Shown in pieces: positions 15,783 to 23,172 of a stretch of 64,000 nt of DNA (the first letter of the stretch is position 1; each line of letters begins with the position of its first letter). This DNA is from a virus: the IMG/VR virus record IMGVR_UViG_3300023109_000021, positions 1 through 64,000 of that record; one strand, given 5' to 3'. The notes beneath the pieces are model-generated. The model saw only the letters and a list, made by a program, of their open reading frames with translations. It was not told the origin of the DNA and searched no databases. A program made the position numbers and the translations under genes.

Positions 15783-16571
15783 TTAAAACATTTCTAATTG
15801 GTTATCTGTATATCCTAAAATCTCATGCATAGCTAAAGGTTCATCTTTAATGGGTGTACCTTCTATTCCTAGAAAGAAATCATGAATGTTTACATGATCT
15901 TGCATCCATCTTTGTGGATGAGCATCTTTCATTGCAAATGTAACATGATTGTAAAGTTCCCACATACTTCCTTGAGCCCCATAATCATGAGTTGGCTTTC
16001 TAAGCTCTCTTTTAATTGTAGATAGTTGTGTAGCACTAACTATACTTTCTTGAACAAACAATCTACCTAACAACTCTGCTTGAGTTTGTTCTGTAGCTTC
16101 ATATGTTTTTAACTTATCACGATCTAACTGTAAGTTTCTGAATGTATCTCCACCACCTTTTATATATTCTGATATAGCTGAGGGTGTAAATGTCTGTATA
16201 TCTCCTTGATGCTTCTTTCTAAATGCACCGTGATCACCTTTCACCATACCATTAGAACAAATAATAATAGTTGTACCAAGTGCAAACTTAAGTGCTAAAC
16301 TCCTATCATAACTGTTCTGCCATCCAATTTGTAATTTCATTTCAGAATCAGCAACGTTGGATATTGTGTAACGGCCATTTGCTATTTCTCCATCCTTTGC
16401 AGTAGAGTAACTTTGACTCTCTAGCGTATAACCTGATTGGTATATGCTCTCAAGAGTTAAATCTATTAACTGTTGATGACTTACAGGTTTGTAAGTTTTT
16501 GTCTGTTTTGGCACTGGTGCTGTTAACATTATGTCTCTTGCTGTACTGCTGTTTTTAGTTCTTGCTTTCAT
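15783..16571 (-). CDS. DUF932-like phage protein with a C-terminal clamp-binding-like tail
   Basis: 262 residues. The core NSYDRSLALKFALGTTIIICSNGMV fits DUF932, a phage and plasmid family of unknown function often found beside replication genes. The last residues, NQLEMF, resemble the QLxLF peptide that binds the bacterial beta sliding clamp; the DNA polymerase of this phage ends in a similar NQLNLF. It is co-transcribed with the primase upstream (one-base overlap). Confidence 0.72.
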   Translation of the reverse strand: MKARTKNSSTARDIMLTAPVPKQTKTYKPVSHQQLIDLTLESIYQSGYTLESQSYSTAKDGEIANGRYTISNVADSEMKLQIGWQNSYDRSLALKFALGTTIIICSNGMVKGDHGAFRKKHQGDIQTFTPSAISEYIKGGGDTFRNLQLDRDKLKTYEATEQTQAELLGRLFVQESIVSATQLSTIKRELRKPTHDYGAQGSMWELYNHVTFAMKDAHPQRWMQDHVNIHDFFLGIEGTPIKDEPLAMHEILGYTDNQLEMF

Positions 16572-17584
16572 TATTTTAAAATTTGTTTATTTATTAGATA
16601 TTCTTCTATTACTTTAAGGCCATGAACCTTTGCTAGGTCTGCCCAATCATTTATACCATCTTTTAGATACTTCTTAGGTACATTACAGTACTCAAAACCA
16701 AACTTGTTAGTTATATTAGTACTGTTCTTTACACCTACTTCATCTGAATCAAAAGATAATATCTGCTTCTCAGAGTTTGCTTTAATATATTCCACATTCT
16801 CATCAGAGAAACACCCTGCACCCTCATTTTGTACAGCACATACAGTTGGAAATATCTTTTTCATTACCATGTAATCTTTCTTGCTTTTTGTAATAAAAGC
16901 TGTATGGCAATCTTTAATATCATCCAAACCATCCATTGCTGTAATTGGCACATTGTTAGGCATCCATTTCCACCGTCTATCTGACAGAGGTCTATATATT
17001 TTCCAGTGTCCATTGTATAGATAACCAAATCTAAGCTCATCGTTTTTTATAATAATTCGCTTTTTGTTTAAATACACTTCACTTATAGAAAACACATTAT
17101 TGTTTTTAAGATCTTCTATATCTTGATAATAATCATTCCAGTAACTCAATTCTCGTGTTGTAAACTTTCTAGTCTTTACTTGTATAAAAGAATAGTCTTT
17201 AGCCACTATAGTTGGTTTACTGTAACTCTTAATTATCTTTTCATATCTTTTTGTTGTAGTACCTGTAGAGAAACCTAAGTCAAAGTCTTTATCAATCTTT
17301 ACTAGGGTTTGATGAAAAGTTGGTACATTGTGAATCTTTTGCACAAATGTAAACGCATCACCCTTGAGACTAGTGTCAGCAAAATCAATAAATAGTAAGG
17401 CTCCACCTTCTCCTTTAGGACCTATAATAAATGATGGGTTTTTCTCATTCCTAAAAGGAGAAAGACTTACCACATTTATTTGCCAGTCCTTATCAGGCAT
17501 ATAAAACTTAAAGATATCGTAAGAAGATATTTTAGAAAGAATAAGCTCTTTTGTTAGAATTACTCTTTTTGTTCCTTTAATCAT
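16571..17584 (-). CDS. DnaG-type primase
   Basis: 337 residues. The N-terminus has LSPFRNEKNPSFII, equivalent to the CHC2 motif CPFHxEKTPSF but without the zinc cysteines. The C-terminal half has the Toprim signature ILSFDSDEVGVKN (acidic DxD) followed by the DINDWADL-type NDWADL. It would make RNA primers for lagging-strand synthesis with the DnaB-type helicase at 20518-21582. It is shorter than cellular DnaG (about 600) and lacks the helicase-binding C-domain. The ATG follows a terminator (17596-17629) with no obvious new promoter, so its level may depend on read-through. Confidence 0.82.
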   Translation of the reverse strand: MIKGTKRVILTKELILSKISSYDIFKFYMPDKDWQINVVSLSPFRNEKNPSFIIGPKGEGGALLFIDFADTSLKGDAFTFVQKIHNVPTFHQTLVKIDKDFDLGFSTGTTTKRYEKIIKSYSKPTIVAKDYSFIQVKTRKFTTRELSYWNDYYQDIEDLKNNNVFSISEVYLNKKRIIIKNDELRFGYLYNGHWKIYRPLSDRRWKWMPNNVPITAMDGLDDIKDCHTAFITKSKKDYMVMKKIFPTVCAVQNEGAGCFSDENVEYIKANSEKQILSFDSDEVGVKNSTNITNKFGFEYCNVPKKYLKDGINDWADLAKVHGLKVIEEYLINKQILK

Positions 17585-17595
17585 TCTTCTTGAAA

Positions 17596-17629
17596 TTAAA
17601 AAGCCCCCAACATTTCTGAAGAGGGCTTT
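17596..17629 (-). terminator. Intrinsic terminator or attenuator after the SSB-like gene
   Basis: Minus strand: AGCCCTC ... GGGGGCT (arms at 17621-17627 and 17602-17608; one G-T pair) with a 12-base loop, then T residues (17597-17601). It lies between the SSB-like gene and primase, in a gap without a TAnnTTTG element, so it probably lowers rather than abolishes downstream expression. Confidence 0.7.
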
Positions 17630-17649
17630 GTTTAAATTTATTTATTTCT

Positions 17650-18531
17650 TTAGTAGTCTGACCCATCATCTGATATATAACTATCAGAGGCCACAAGGTT
17701 ATCACCAGGATTATATTCCTCTATTTCTTTAAGAATATAATAGTCTTTACAACCGTACTCACCACTTACACGAACTGCAAAACGTTCATGTGGTTTAAGG
17801 TCACGAGGTTTTCTAGATCTCAAACTATCTAATGTTCTCTTGTCTGTATAGTCTACTAGTCTAAACTGTTTCATAGTATAACCACCTAGGAATCCTTTGT
17901 TGTAGATACCTTGGTACTCTTTAGTTTCACCATCACGTTCTTTAACAACAACAGTTGCTAATGATACAACAGTGTTACACCATTCACCATCTACCTCACC
18001 TTTAAGATCACCAATGTTACCACGCATAAGTTTCTTCCAGTCTAACTGTAGTACTGTGTCTGCATGACGATAATCTAGTTTAGATAACCATGTTCTCATG
18101 AAATCATATAATTCTTCCTCACCAATGTACGCTACACGATAGTCACGCTCTTTAGTAAACCAGTCCCATAGATCAGCTTCATCAGCAGCCCAAGCACACA
18201 TACCTACACTGTTGATATATTGTTTCTTAGTTTGATCTCTGTTCTCACGCTCTCTATCTTCTAGAAAGAAGCTAACTTTGAAAAGATTCTCAGTTTTAAC
18301 TTGTTTTAACCACACGTCTACACGTAGGTATGTATTACCATCTTTTGTTGTTCCAAGATAGTCTGTTGCTTTACTGTCTGGTTTTAAATCCATTCCTAGC
18401 ACTGTACTATATTCCTCTATTGTAGGATTAATAGTTACAATGTTTGCTTCAAATAAACCAACTTTCTTAGGAAAATTAGTGTTTTCACTATTGCTTGCGG
18501 ATTCTCTTTTTACTCCTCCAATTGTACTCAT
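17650..18531 (-). CDS. Putative single-stranded DNA-binding protein
   Basis: 293 residues, no clear family motif. The reasons for the call are position between primase and a Sak4-like recombination ATPase, a mixed beta-rich body with many aromatic and basic residues (YLRVDVWLKQVKTENLFKVSFFLEDRERENRD), and a short acidic Ser/Asp/Tyr C-terminus (SYISDDGSDY) like the partner-binding tails of SSB proteins. A strong terminator straight after it suggests high expression, which suits a stoichiometric ssDNA binder. The gene is certain; the function is inference. Confidence 0.5.
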   Translation of the reverse strand: MSTIGGVKRESASNSENTNFPKKVGLFEANIVTINPTIEEYSTVLGMDLKPDSKATDYLGTTKDGNTYLRVDVWLKQVKTENLFKVSFFLEDRERENRDQTKKQYINSVGMCAWAADEADLWDWFTKERDYRVAYIGEEELYDFMRTWLSKLDYRHADTVLQLDWKKLMRGNIGDLKGEVDGEWCNTVVSLATVVVKERDGETKEYQGIYNKGFLGGYTMKQFRLVDYTDKRTLDSLRSRKPRDLKPHERFAVRVSGEYGCKDYYILKEIEEYNPGDNLVASDSYISDDGSDY

Positions 18532-18554
18532 AAGTTTTAATTTTTATTTATTTA

Positions 18555-19223
18555 TTAATTATAATACTCTACTATACTATCTCTTACCATCTGTAAGTTG
18601 TTTGGTATTCTTGTTGATTCAAACATACCATCTGGACTCTTTGCAGGCTTCTTACGAAATCTATTTGTTAGAAATTCATAAGTAGCTCCACTCTTAGTTT
18701 CTTCTACATGAGTATACAAACATACAGTTAATAATCCTTCTAACAACACTTGATTGTCAATAAGCTTACCAGCTGTTTTAATTTTGTATCCTACTATCTC
18801 TCCACTGTCTTCTATAGTTTCAGGGTGAGAGAAATAAAAGATAACTAGGTCATCACGTAGTGCTCTAGCTGTTCTAAACATGTCAACCATGTCTTTAGCC
18901 ATTACACTAAACTTTGTAAATCCAGTCTCCATAGCTTTCTCTACCATTCTGAAACCCATTAAGTAATTACTGTCTTCTATGACAATAGTTTTGATGTGTG
19001 GGGCTTTCTCCGAGATAGTTCTAAGCAACCTTGTAATGTCAGTTGGATCATCTACTTCTTTGTAATTTTTGTTTTCTGTGTTGTAAAGTTTCTGAGAACC
19101 TTTAAAGGGTAACTCTTTCTTTGCAACGTTAATAATGTAAGTTTCTTCAGGGTTTAAGTGCTTTACTGCTGTTGACTTACCTGTCCCTGTTTCGCCAACA
19201 ACTCCAATTAATTTTGAACTCAT
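18555..19223 (-). CDS. Sak4-like P-loop ATPase
   Basis: 222 residues. Walker A is GETGTGKST at residues 10-18, the Walker B strand is TIVIEDSNYLM, and VIFYFSHPE follows as sensor-like strand. Length and layout fit phage AAA-type ATPases of the Sak4 group, RecA-core proteins that aid single-strand annealing together with a phage SSB; the SSB-like gene directly downstream agrees. A generic AAA_24 nucleotide-binding protein is the alternative. The ATG is preceded by five ATAA-type repeats, the strongest A-rich leader of the window. Confidence 0.65.
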   Translation of the reverse strand: MSSKLIGVVGETGTGKSTAVKHLNPEETYIINVAKKELPFKGSQKLYNTENKNYKEVDDPTDITRLLRTISEKAPHIKTIVIEDSNYLMGFRMVEKAMETGFTKFSVMAKDMVDMFRTARALRDDLVIFYFSHPETIEDSGEIVGYKIKTAGKLIDNQVLLEGLLTVCLYTHVEETKSGATYEFLTNRFRKKPAKSPDGMFESTRIPNNLQMVRDSIVEYYN

Positions 19224-19254
19224 TTTATTTATTTATTTATTAATATTAGGTTTA

Positions 19255-19262
19255 CAAATATA
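19255..19262 (-). promoter_or_regulatory. Possible -7 promoter element before the Sak4-like gene
   Basis: TATATTTG on the minus strand (19262-19255) lies 32 bases upstream of the ATG at 19223, in the only gap of this stretch. A TTG at -33 is not seen, since that part falls within the end of the helicase gene. It may be an internal promoter raising Sak4 and SSB levels. Confidence 0.35.
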
Positions 19263-19268
19263 CGACTT

Positions 19269-20354
19269 TTATACGTATTTAATCTTAGTTTTATCAAAGA
19301 ATTCAAGGGCCTTATCAAGCCATTTGCCTTCTACTTTCTCATCAGATGATATAATATATATCTGTGCTTTTTTATCTGGAGTGTCATATTCCATAGCCAT
19401 ACATCTGTTAATCTTCTGAGCTAGATTCTCACCATTACTATCGAAGTAATTAATGATTACCTTATTTAATGGCTTGTATGTAACTCCTGTATTACCAATC
19501 TTTACAACTGCCATGTGTGTACCCTCTCCTTCTGCAAAATTCTTAAGAGCATCTTTGTCTTTAGATTTGCTATGATAAGAAGGAATACCAAGACTATCTG
19601 CAATTGATGTAACACCACAGAACACTAGTATTCTTTGTTCCATGTTATCACTCAATATTTGCTTAGTCTTTTGTTGCTTAGCTAAACTATTTTGAATTAG
19701 TCTCATACGTGCTAAGCGCATAAACATACTGTTCCCACCAGAGTACATCATCTTGTTTATAACACCGCTGAGGTATTTAAACTGTTGAAGTTCTGTTTTT
19801 TTAATCTTACCCTTACCATACTCATTACGAGTTATGTTATCTAGAGGCACCTTAATTACATTTATCTGGTAGTCAGCTATAACACCTTCTTCAATAGCTT
19901 TTTCTATAGGATAGTGTGCAATTACTGATATACCAAGTTCATCTCTTAAGGTTCTGGTGGTCCATTTAGATAAAGTGCCTGTAAGGCCAAGTATGTTATC
20001 ATTGACAGAAAATAAATCTACACAGACACCTATCTGGGCCTCTGATAGCAAATGTATCTCATCAATAATAACAATGTCAAACTCTGTACCTGCCTGCTTA
20101 TGTAAGGACCTGTGAGTAGTGTAAGTTATGTTATCATTAATGTAGCCCATCTCTTCAAATTCCTCTATCCAAGATTGTTTAATCTTGTTATCAGGATATG
20201 CAACTAACATAGTACAATTGTCATTCATCTGGTTAAGGATGTTGATGGTCGTTCTAATCTTACCAAACCTAGGGCATAAGTTTAGGATCCCAAACTTACC
20301 ATGGTTAAGCCAAGTGTCTGCAAACTCTGCTTGTCTTTTGTCTCTTAGTGTCAT
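19269..20354 (-). CDS. Superfamily 2 (SNF2/DEAD-like) helicase
   Basis: 361 residues. Motif Ia region LVAYPDNKIKQSW, motif II DEIH at residues 98-101, motif III LTGT (124-127), a second RecA-like domain from about 190 with RILVFCG, and motif VI QKINRCMAM. Motif I reads CPRFGKIRTT (27-36): the lysine is present but the following Thr/Ser is Ile, then Arg-Thr. SF2 helicases of this size are a conserved replication-block gene of crAss-like phages. It would remodel DNA or protein-DNA complexes using ATP. It overlaps the small upstream gene by four bases. Confidence 0.8.
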   Translation of the reverse strand: MTLRDKRQAEFADTWLNHGKFGILNLCPRFGKIRTTINILNQMNDNCTMLVAYPDNKIKQSWIEEFEEMGYINDNITYTTHRSLHKQAGTEFDIVIIDEIHLLSEAQIGVCVDLFSVNDNILGLTGTLSKWTTRTLRDELGISVIAHYPIEKAIEEGVIADYQINVIKVPLDNITRNEYGKGKIKKTELQQFKYLSGVINKMMYSGGNSMFMRLARMRLIQNSLAKQQKTKQILSDNMEQRILVFCGVTSIADSLGIPSYHSKSKDKDALKNFAEGEGTHMAVVKIGNTGVTYKPLNKVIINYFDSNGENLAQKINRCMAMEYDTPDKKAQIYIISSDEKVEGKWLDKALEFFDKTKIKYV

Positions 20355-20521
20355 ACCGTTCTTTTATATTTTTTTAGTTCTTCTATACATACATAGTACC
20401 TGTTATAAAGCTCAGTTATTTTTGATCTCTCTTTTAAAGGTAAACTATATTTTATAGCTCTATCTTTAGCCTCTCTAATCTCAGTAAGCCTTGCGTGTAA
20501 TAATTCTATTGGTTCTGTCAT
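20351..20521 (-). CDS. Hypothetical protein, 56 residues
   Basis: A short gene bracketed by two ATGA overlaps, with the stop of the DnaB-type helicase at its start and with the start of the SF2 helicase at its end, which strongly suggests it is translated. The protein is a charged helix (LLHARLTEIREAKDRAIKYS) followed by another (TELYNRYYVCIEELKKYKR), probably a helical hairpin or coiled coil. Placement between two helicases invites, but does not prove, a helicase accessory role. Confidence 0.65.
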   Translation of the reverse strand: MTEPIELLHARLTEIREAKDRAIKYSLPLKERSKITELYNRYYVCIEELKKYKRTV

Positions 20522-21582
20522 GATATAAAGAATGATTTATTAACTACTGAAGCATAATCTGCCTCTGTTATATTTCTACGCTTAGGTAATTCTTTGAACA
20601 TACCTATCTGGCCAAGGAATGCAAGACCAATCCTGATATCATCTTCACCATAACTATTTTTTATAAGTCTGAGGCTCCTAAAATACTTGCCACCAAACTC
20701 ATCTCTAAGTTTGTTAGTGTCATACCCTGATGGATCTGCTACATTATAACGCATAGGGTCAAACAAAGCCATAACTACATCAGCATCGTTCTGAGTAGTA
20801 GAACTATCAGCAAAGTCTTCCAGTTGTGGTTCAACATCACCATTCTTTATCCTGATAGGATTAGATATAGATCGATTGAACTGACTAACTACTACTGGTG
20901 AGTGACCATAGAAGTCACGTGCATAACGTAACTCATCACTCATCTTGTCAATAGCTGCTTTCTTTGTTGGTTGATCTCTGGTAGTCTTTAATAAACCAAT
21001 ATGATCTAACACTACAATAGTTATCTCACTAGGATCATTAGGTATATATACCTTGTTGTACTTGTCCTGCTGTATTATCTCACCACGTTCTAGTGCATAA
21101 GCTTTTAGCTCTTTAGCAATACCTACAGGATTCTCAGGACCGTCAATGATTGTAACTACATCCTCAAGCTTTGTCATATAGTCTTCATACATAAGAAACA
21201 AATCATGCTCATCCTTAGTCATCTTCTCTGTCCAACCAAGCAATTTATTTACAGGTATAATTATACCCTGGTCTAGAAATATCTTACGAGATGTCCATTT
21301 TGCAAGCTTGTAAGTTCTACTACGCTCCATAGATCTATACCATACCTTCACCTTTATACCAGACTTCTGTCCTTCTTCAGACATAGCCCAGTCTACAGGG
21401 TTAAGTACAAACGCATCATCAATGAAGCTAGTCTTACCTGAACCAGTCAACCCACCAATCAAATAGTACATTGACTTTCTAATGCCAACATACCTATTGA
21501 GCCTGTCAAAGCCCATAGGTATACCACCATTTCTTCCATCAAGGCCCTTCTGGACCTCTTCTTTTAGTAACTGAAAACTCAT
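20518..21582 (-). CDS. DnaB-type replicative helicase
   Basis: 354 residues. Walker A GGLTGSGKT is at residues 43-51, Walker B is in TIVVLDHIGLL, and the segment PVVVSQFNRSI plus DFADSSTTQNDADVVMAL reproduces the DnaB/KaiC motif 3 and SxxIxxDAD region. The N-terminal DnaB domain is absent, leaving a minimal ATPase, as in other phage helicases. It unwinds the template at the fork with the primase and polymerase of the same operon. The stop/start overlaps at both ends show tight coupling. Confidence 0.85.
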   Translation of the reverse strand: MSFQLLKEEVQKGLDGRNGGIPMGFDRLNRYVGIRKSMYYLIGGLTGSGKTSFIDDAFVLNPVDWAMSEEGQKSGIKVKVWYRSMERSRTYKLAKWTSRKIFLDQGIIIPVNKLLGWTEKMTKDEHDLFLMYEDYMTKLEDVVTIIDGPENPVGIAKELKAYALERGEIIQQDKYNKVYIPNDPSEITIVVLDHIGLLKTTRDQPTKKAAIDKMSDELRYARDFYGHSPVVVSQFNRSISNPIRIKNGDVEPQLEDFADSSTTQNDADVVMALFDPMRYNVADPSGYDTNKLRDEFGGKYFRSLRLIKNSYGEDDIRIGLAFLGQIGMFKELPKRRNITEADYASVVNKSFFIS

Positions 21583-21698
21583 TAGTATCTTAAATTGTTA
21601 TCAAAGTCATCTTTATCTTCTGGCCAGATGTATCCACCTATCCACATAAATATCCTTGCTACTACTATCCATAATATTATACTAAGTATTATTTTCAT
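21582..21698 (-). CDS. One-helix membrane protein, 38 residues
   Basis: Residues 3-24 form a single hydrophobic segment (IILSIILWIVVARIFMWIGG) followed by a short acidic tail (WPEDKDDFDNN). The stop overlaps the DnaB-type helicase ATG by one base (TAATG), and the start overlaps the upstream small gene out of frame. Such a peptide could sit in the inner membrane; linkage to replication genes is only positional. Confidence 0.5.
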   Translation of the reverse strand: MKIILSIILWIVVARIFMWIGGYIWPEDKDDFDNNLRY

Positions 21699-21828
21699 CT
21701 GTCCAGTTTTTATTGTTTGCTAATTGTTTTAATTTATTAAAAGCATTATTCATCCTTTCATCATCTGAATAATAATCGCTTCTGATTTTTTTCATCCACT
21801 CGTTAAATTCTGTTGCTGTATTTTCCAT
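21682..21828 (-). CDS. Hypothetical protein, 48 residues
   Basis: A small, hydrophilic, probably helical protein (NEWMKKIRSDYYSDDERMNNAFNKLKQL). It starts three bases after the stop of 21832-22455 and its TAG stop lies inside the following small membrane gene. There are no motifs. It is retained because it fills the gap exactly in an operon with almost no spare sequence. Confidence 0.4.
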   Translation of the reverse strand: MENTATEFNEWMKKIRSDYYSDDERMNNAFNKLKQLANNKNWTDENNT

Positions 21829-21831
21829 AAA

Positions 21832-22455
21832 TTATATGTCTGTTGGTCCTGATGTTGGTTCAGGTGGATTATCTTTCTGTTGATCCATGAGCTCTATAAA
21901 AGCTTCAAAGGTTCTTTGATTCAAGTAAGTTATACTGCCTTGCATGAAACTCATTATGTTTTTTCTCTCTTTGATTGAACGTTGAACTTTTACATCCACT
22001 TCATACTTGAGAGCTCCTATGAGCTGCTGTGCTGTATAATCTCCTTCTTCAATGATTGATTTAAACTTCCTTCTACATTCCTCCTTACCTCTACGTAAAG
22101 CTCTAGTACCTTTAAACTTATGAGCATCTAGTGACCAGGTATCTGTAGTTGGATAGTTTTTCCACCATTCTTCAAAATCAGTTGTTACAGGTTTTCGTTT
22201 AATTATTTTTTTATTATCAGTACTTCCAATAAACTTTAATAAGTCTTTACCTGCTGTAGTAAGTTTCTCTTCATCTTTAGTTATGAGACCTTTTCTAAGT
22301 AAAGATTGATAAAGAGCAGCAATCTTCATACTATCCTTATATAAAGGTTGTATGTCATACTGCTCATCTATCATCTTTAGTAAATAAATTATATCAAGGT
22401 TATAACTTCTCTTGATGATCTCTTGAAACATCTGAGGGCTTATATGCATTTTCAT
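21832..22455 (-). CDS. Replisome organiser / helicase-loader-like protein
   Basis: 207 residues. The N-terminal part contains a winged-helix-like stretch (AALYQSLLRKGLITKDEEKLTTAGKDLLKF). The C-terminal part has the pattern FEEWWKNYP ... SLDAHKFKGTRALRRGKEECRRKF ... SITYLNQRTFEAF, which resembles the C-domain shared by many phage replication proteins and DnaT/loader-type proteins (FWxxYP then WLNQxxW). It lies between the DNA polymerase and the DnaB-type helicase, which fits origin recognition or helicase loading. The start overlaps the upstream gene by 56 bases, so a later ATG (22431) is possible. Confidence 0.5.
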   Translation of the reverse strand: MKMHISPQMFQEIIKRSYNLDIIYLLKMIDEQYDIQPLYKDSMKIAALYQSLLRKGLITKDEEKLTTAGKDLLKFIGSTDNKKIIKRKPVTTDFEEWWKNYPTTDTWSLDAHKFKGTRALRRGKEECRRKFKSIIEEGDYTAQQLIGALKYEVDVKVQRSIKERKNIMSFMQGSITYLNQRTFEAFIELMDQQKDNPPEPTSGPTDI

Positions 22456-22621
22456 TGGCCTTCGGTTTATTTACTATTATTATTGCAGGTTTTTTGTCTT
22501 TCTGACTTTGCAAGTATTCCCACTCTTGCCATTCTAGTTCTGCTATATATTGGCGTTCTGCAGCATACATTTCATCATTAGCAGCTGCATGTTCCCAGTC
22601 TTCGTTGATTAACTTAGACAT
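22400..22621 (-). CDS. Hypothetical acidic protein, 73 residues
   Basis: The start at 22621 (MSKLINEDWEHA) is chosen over the longer frame because it lies eight bases inside the end of the previous gene, while the longer version would overlap that gene by over 100 bases. It is rich in Glu, Gln and aromatic residues (AERQYIAELEWQEWEYLQSQ), suggesting an amphipathic helix, followed by KPAIIIVNKPKAN. No known family. Confidence 0.5.
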   Translation of the reverse strand: MSKLINEDWEHAAANDEMYAAERQYIAELEWQEWEYLQSQKDKKPAIIIVNKPKANENAYKPSDVSRDHQEKL

Positions 22622-22880
22622 TCTTCTTAGCTTTTGGCTTGTTCTTAGAACCTTTTGGTCTACCTCTGCCTCTTTTAGGTTTCTTACCACCTTCCCAGGC
22701 TTCATTAACTTTAGGTGTGCTCTTATCATCACCTATATACTCACCTTTCTTGTTACGAGCTCTCTTTGGCTCTTCATAAGGATCTGGTTCTGCTTTAAAT
22801 AATTGATAAATTGTGAATAAGATACCCACGATCATAACTGTTGCCCACACATAGGCTGATGTACTTAAATTTAACTCCAT
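22614..22880 (-). CDS. Membrane-anchored protein with an AT-hook tail
   Basis: 88 residues. Residues 10-28 form one transmembrane segment (VWATVMIVGILFTIYQLF). The C-terminus is highly basic, with GRGRPKGSK at 71-79, the RGRP core of an AT-hook that binds the minor groove of AT-rich DNA. The linker is acidic then basic. An inner-membrane anchor carrying a DNA-binding hook could tether the AT-rich phage genome or replisome to the membrane; this is inference. Genes on either side encode replication proteins. Confidence 0.65.
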   Translation of the reverse strand: MELNLSTSAYVWATVMIVGILFTIYQLFKAEPDPYEEPKRARNKKGEYIGDDKSTPKVNEAWEGGKKPKRGRGRPKGSKNKPKAKKNV

Positions 22881-22904
22881 TTTTCTGGTTTTTAATTATT
22901 AATA

Positions 22905-23168
22905 TTAATCTTTGATTCTTAATCCAAACTGATTGTTAAACCAACTTGTATTCTCTTTTGCTTTACTCGTATTAAACTTGAAAACTTTCTTCATAGTTTT
23001 AACTGCGTATTTATTAAATTCATTAGACTGTTCAGTTGTCATAGTCCAATTAAAATACCACTTGTCATCATCGAGAGTATCAACTAATCGTTTGCCAACC
23101 ATATCTAATTGATACTCAATAAGATGTCTCATGATATTACTTCTGTTAATTTTTGCTTTTTTCTTCAC
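22905..23168 (-). CDS. Hypothetical protein, 87 residues
   Basis: Basic, helical protein starting MKKKAKINRSNIMRHLIEYQ with an aromatic centre (DDDKWYFNWTMTTEQ). No cysteines or membrane segment. It starts four bases after the stop of the polymerase gene, so it is expressed with it and may be a replication accessory protein; nothing specific shows a function. Confidence 0.6.
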   Translation of the reverse strand: MKKKAKINRSNIMRHLIEYQLDMVGKRLVDTLDDDKWYFNWTMTTEQSNEFNKYAVKTMKKVFKFNTSKAKENTSWFNNQFGLRIKD

Positions 23169-23172
23169 AAGC

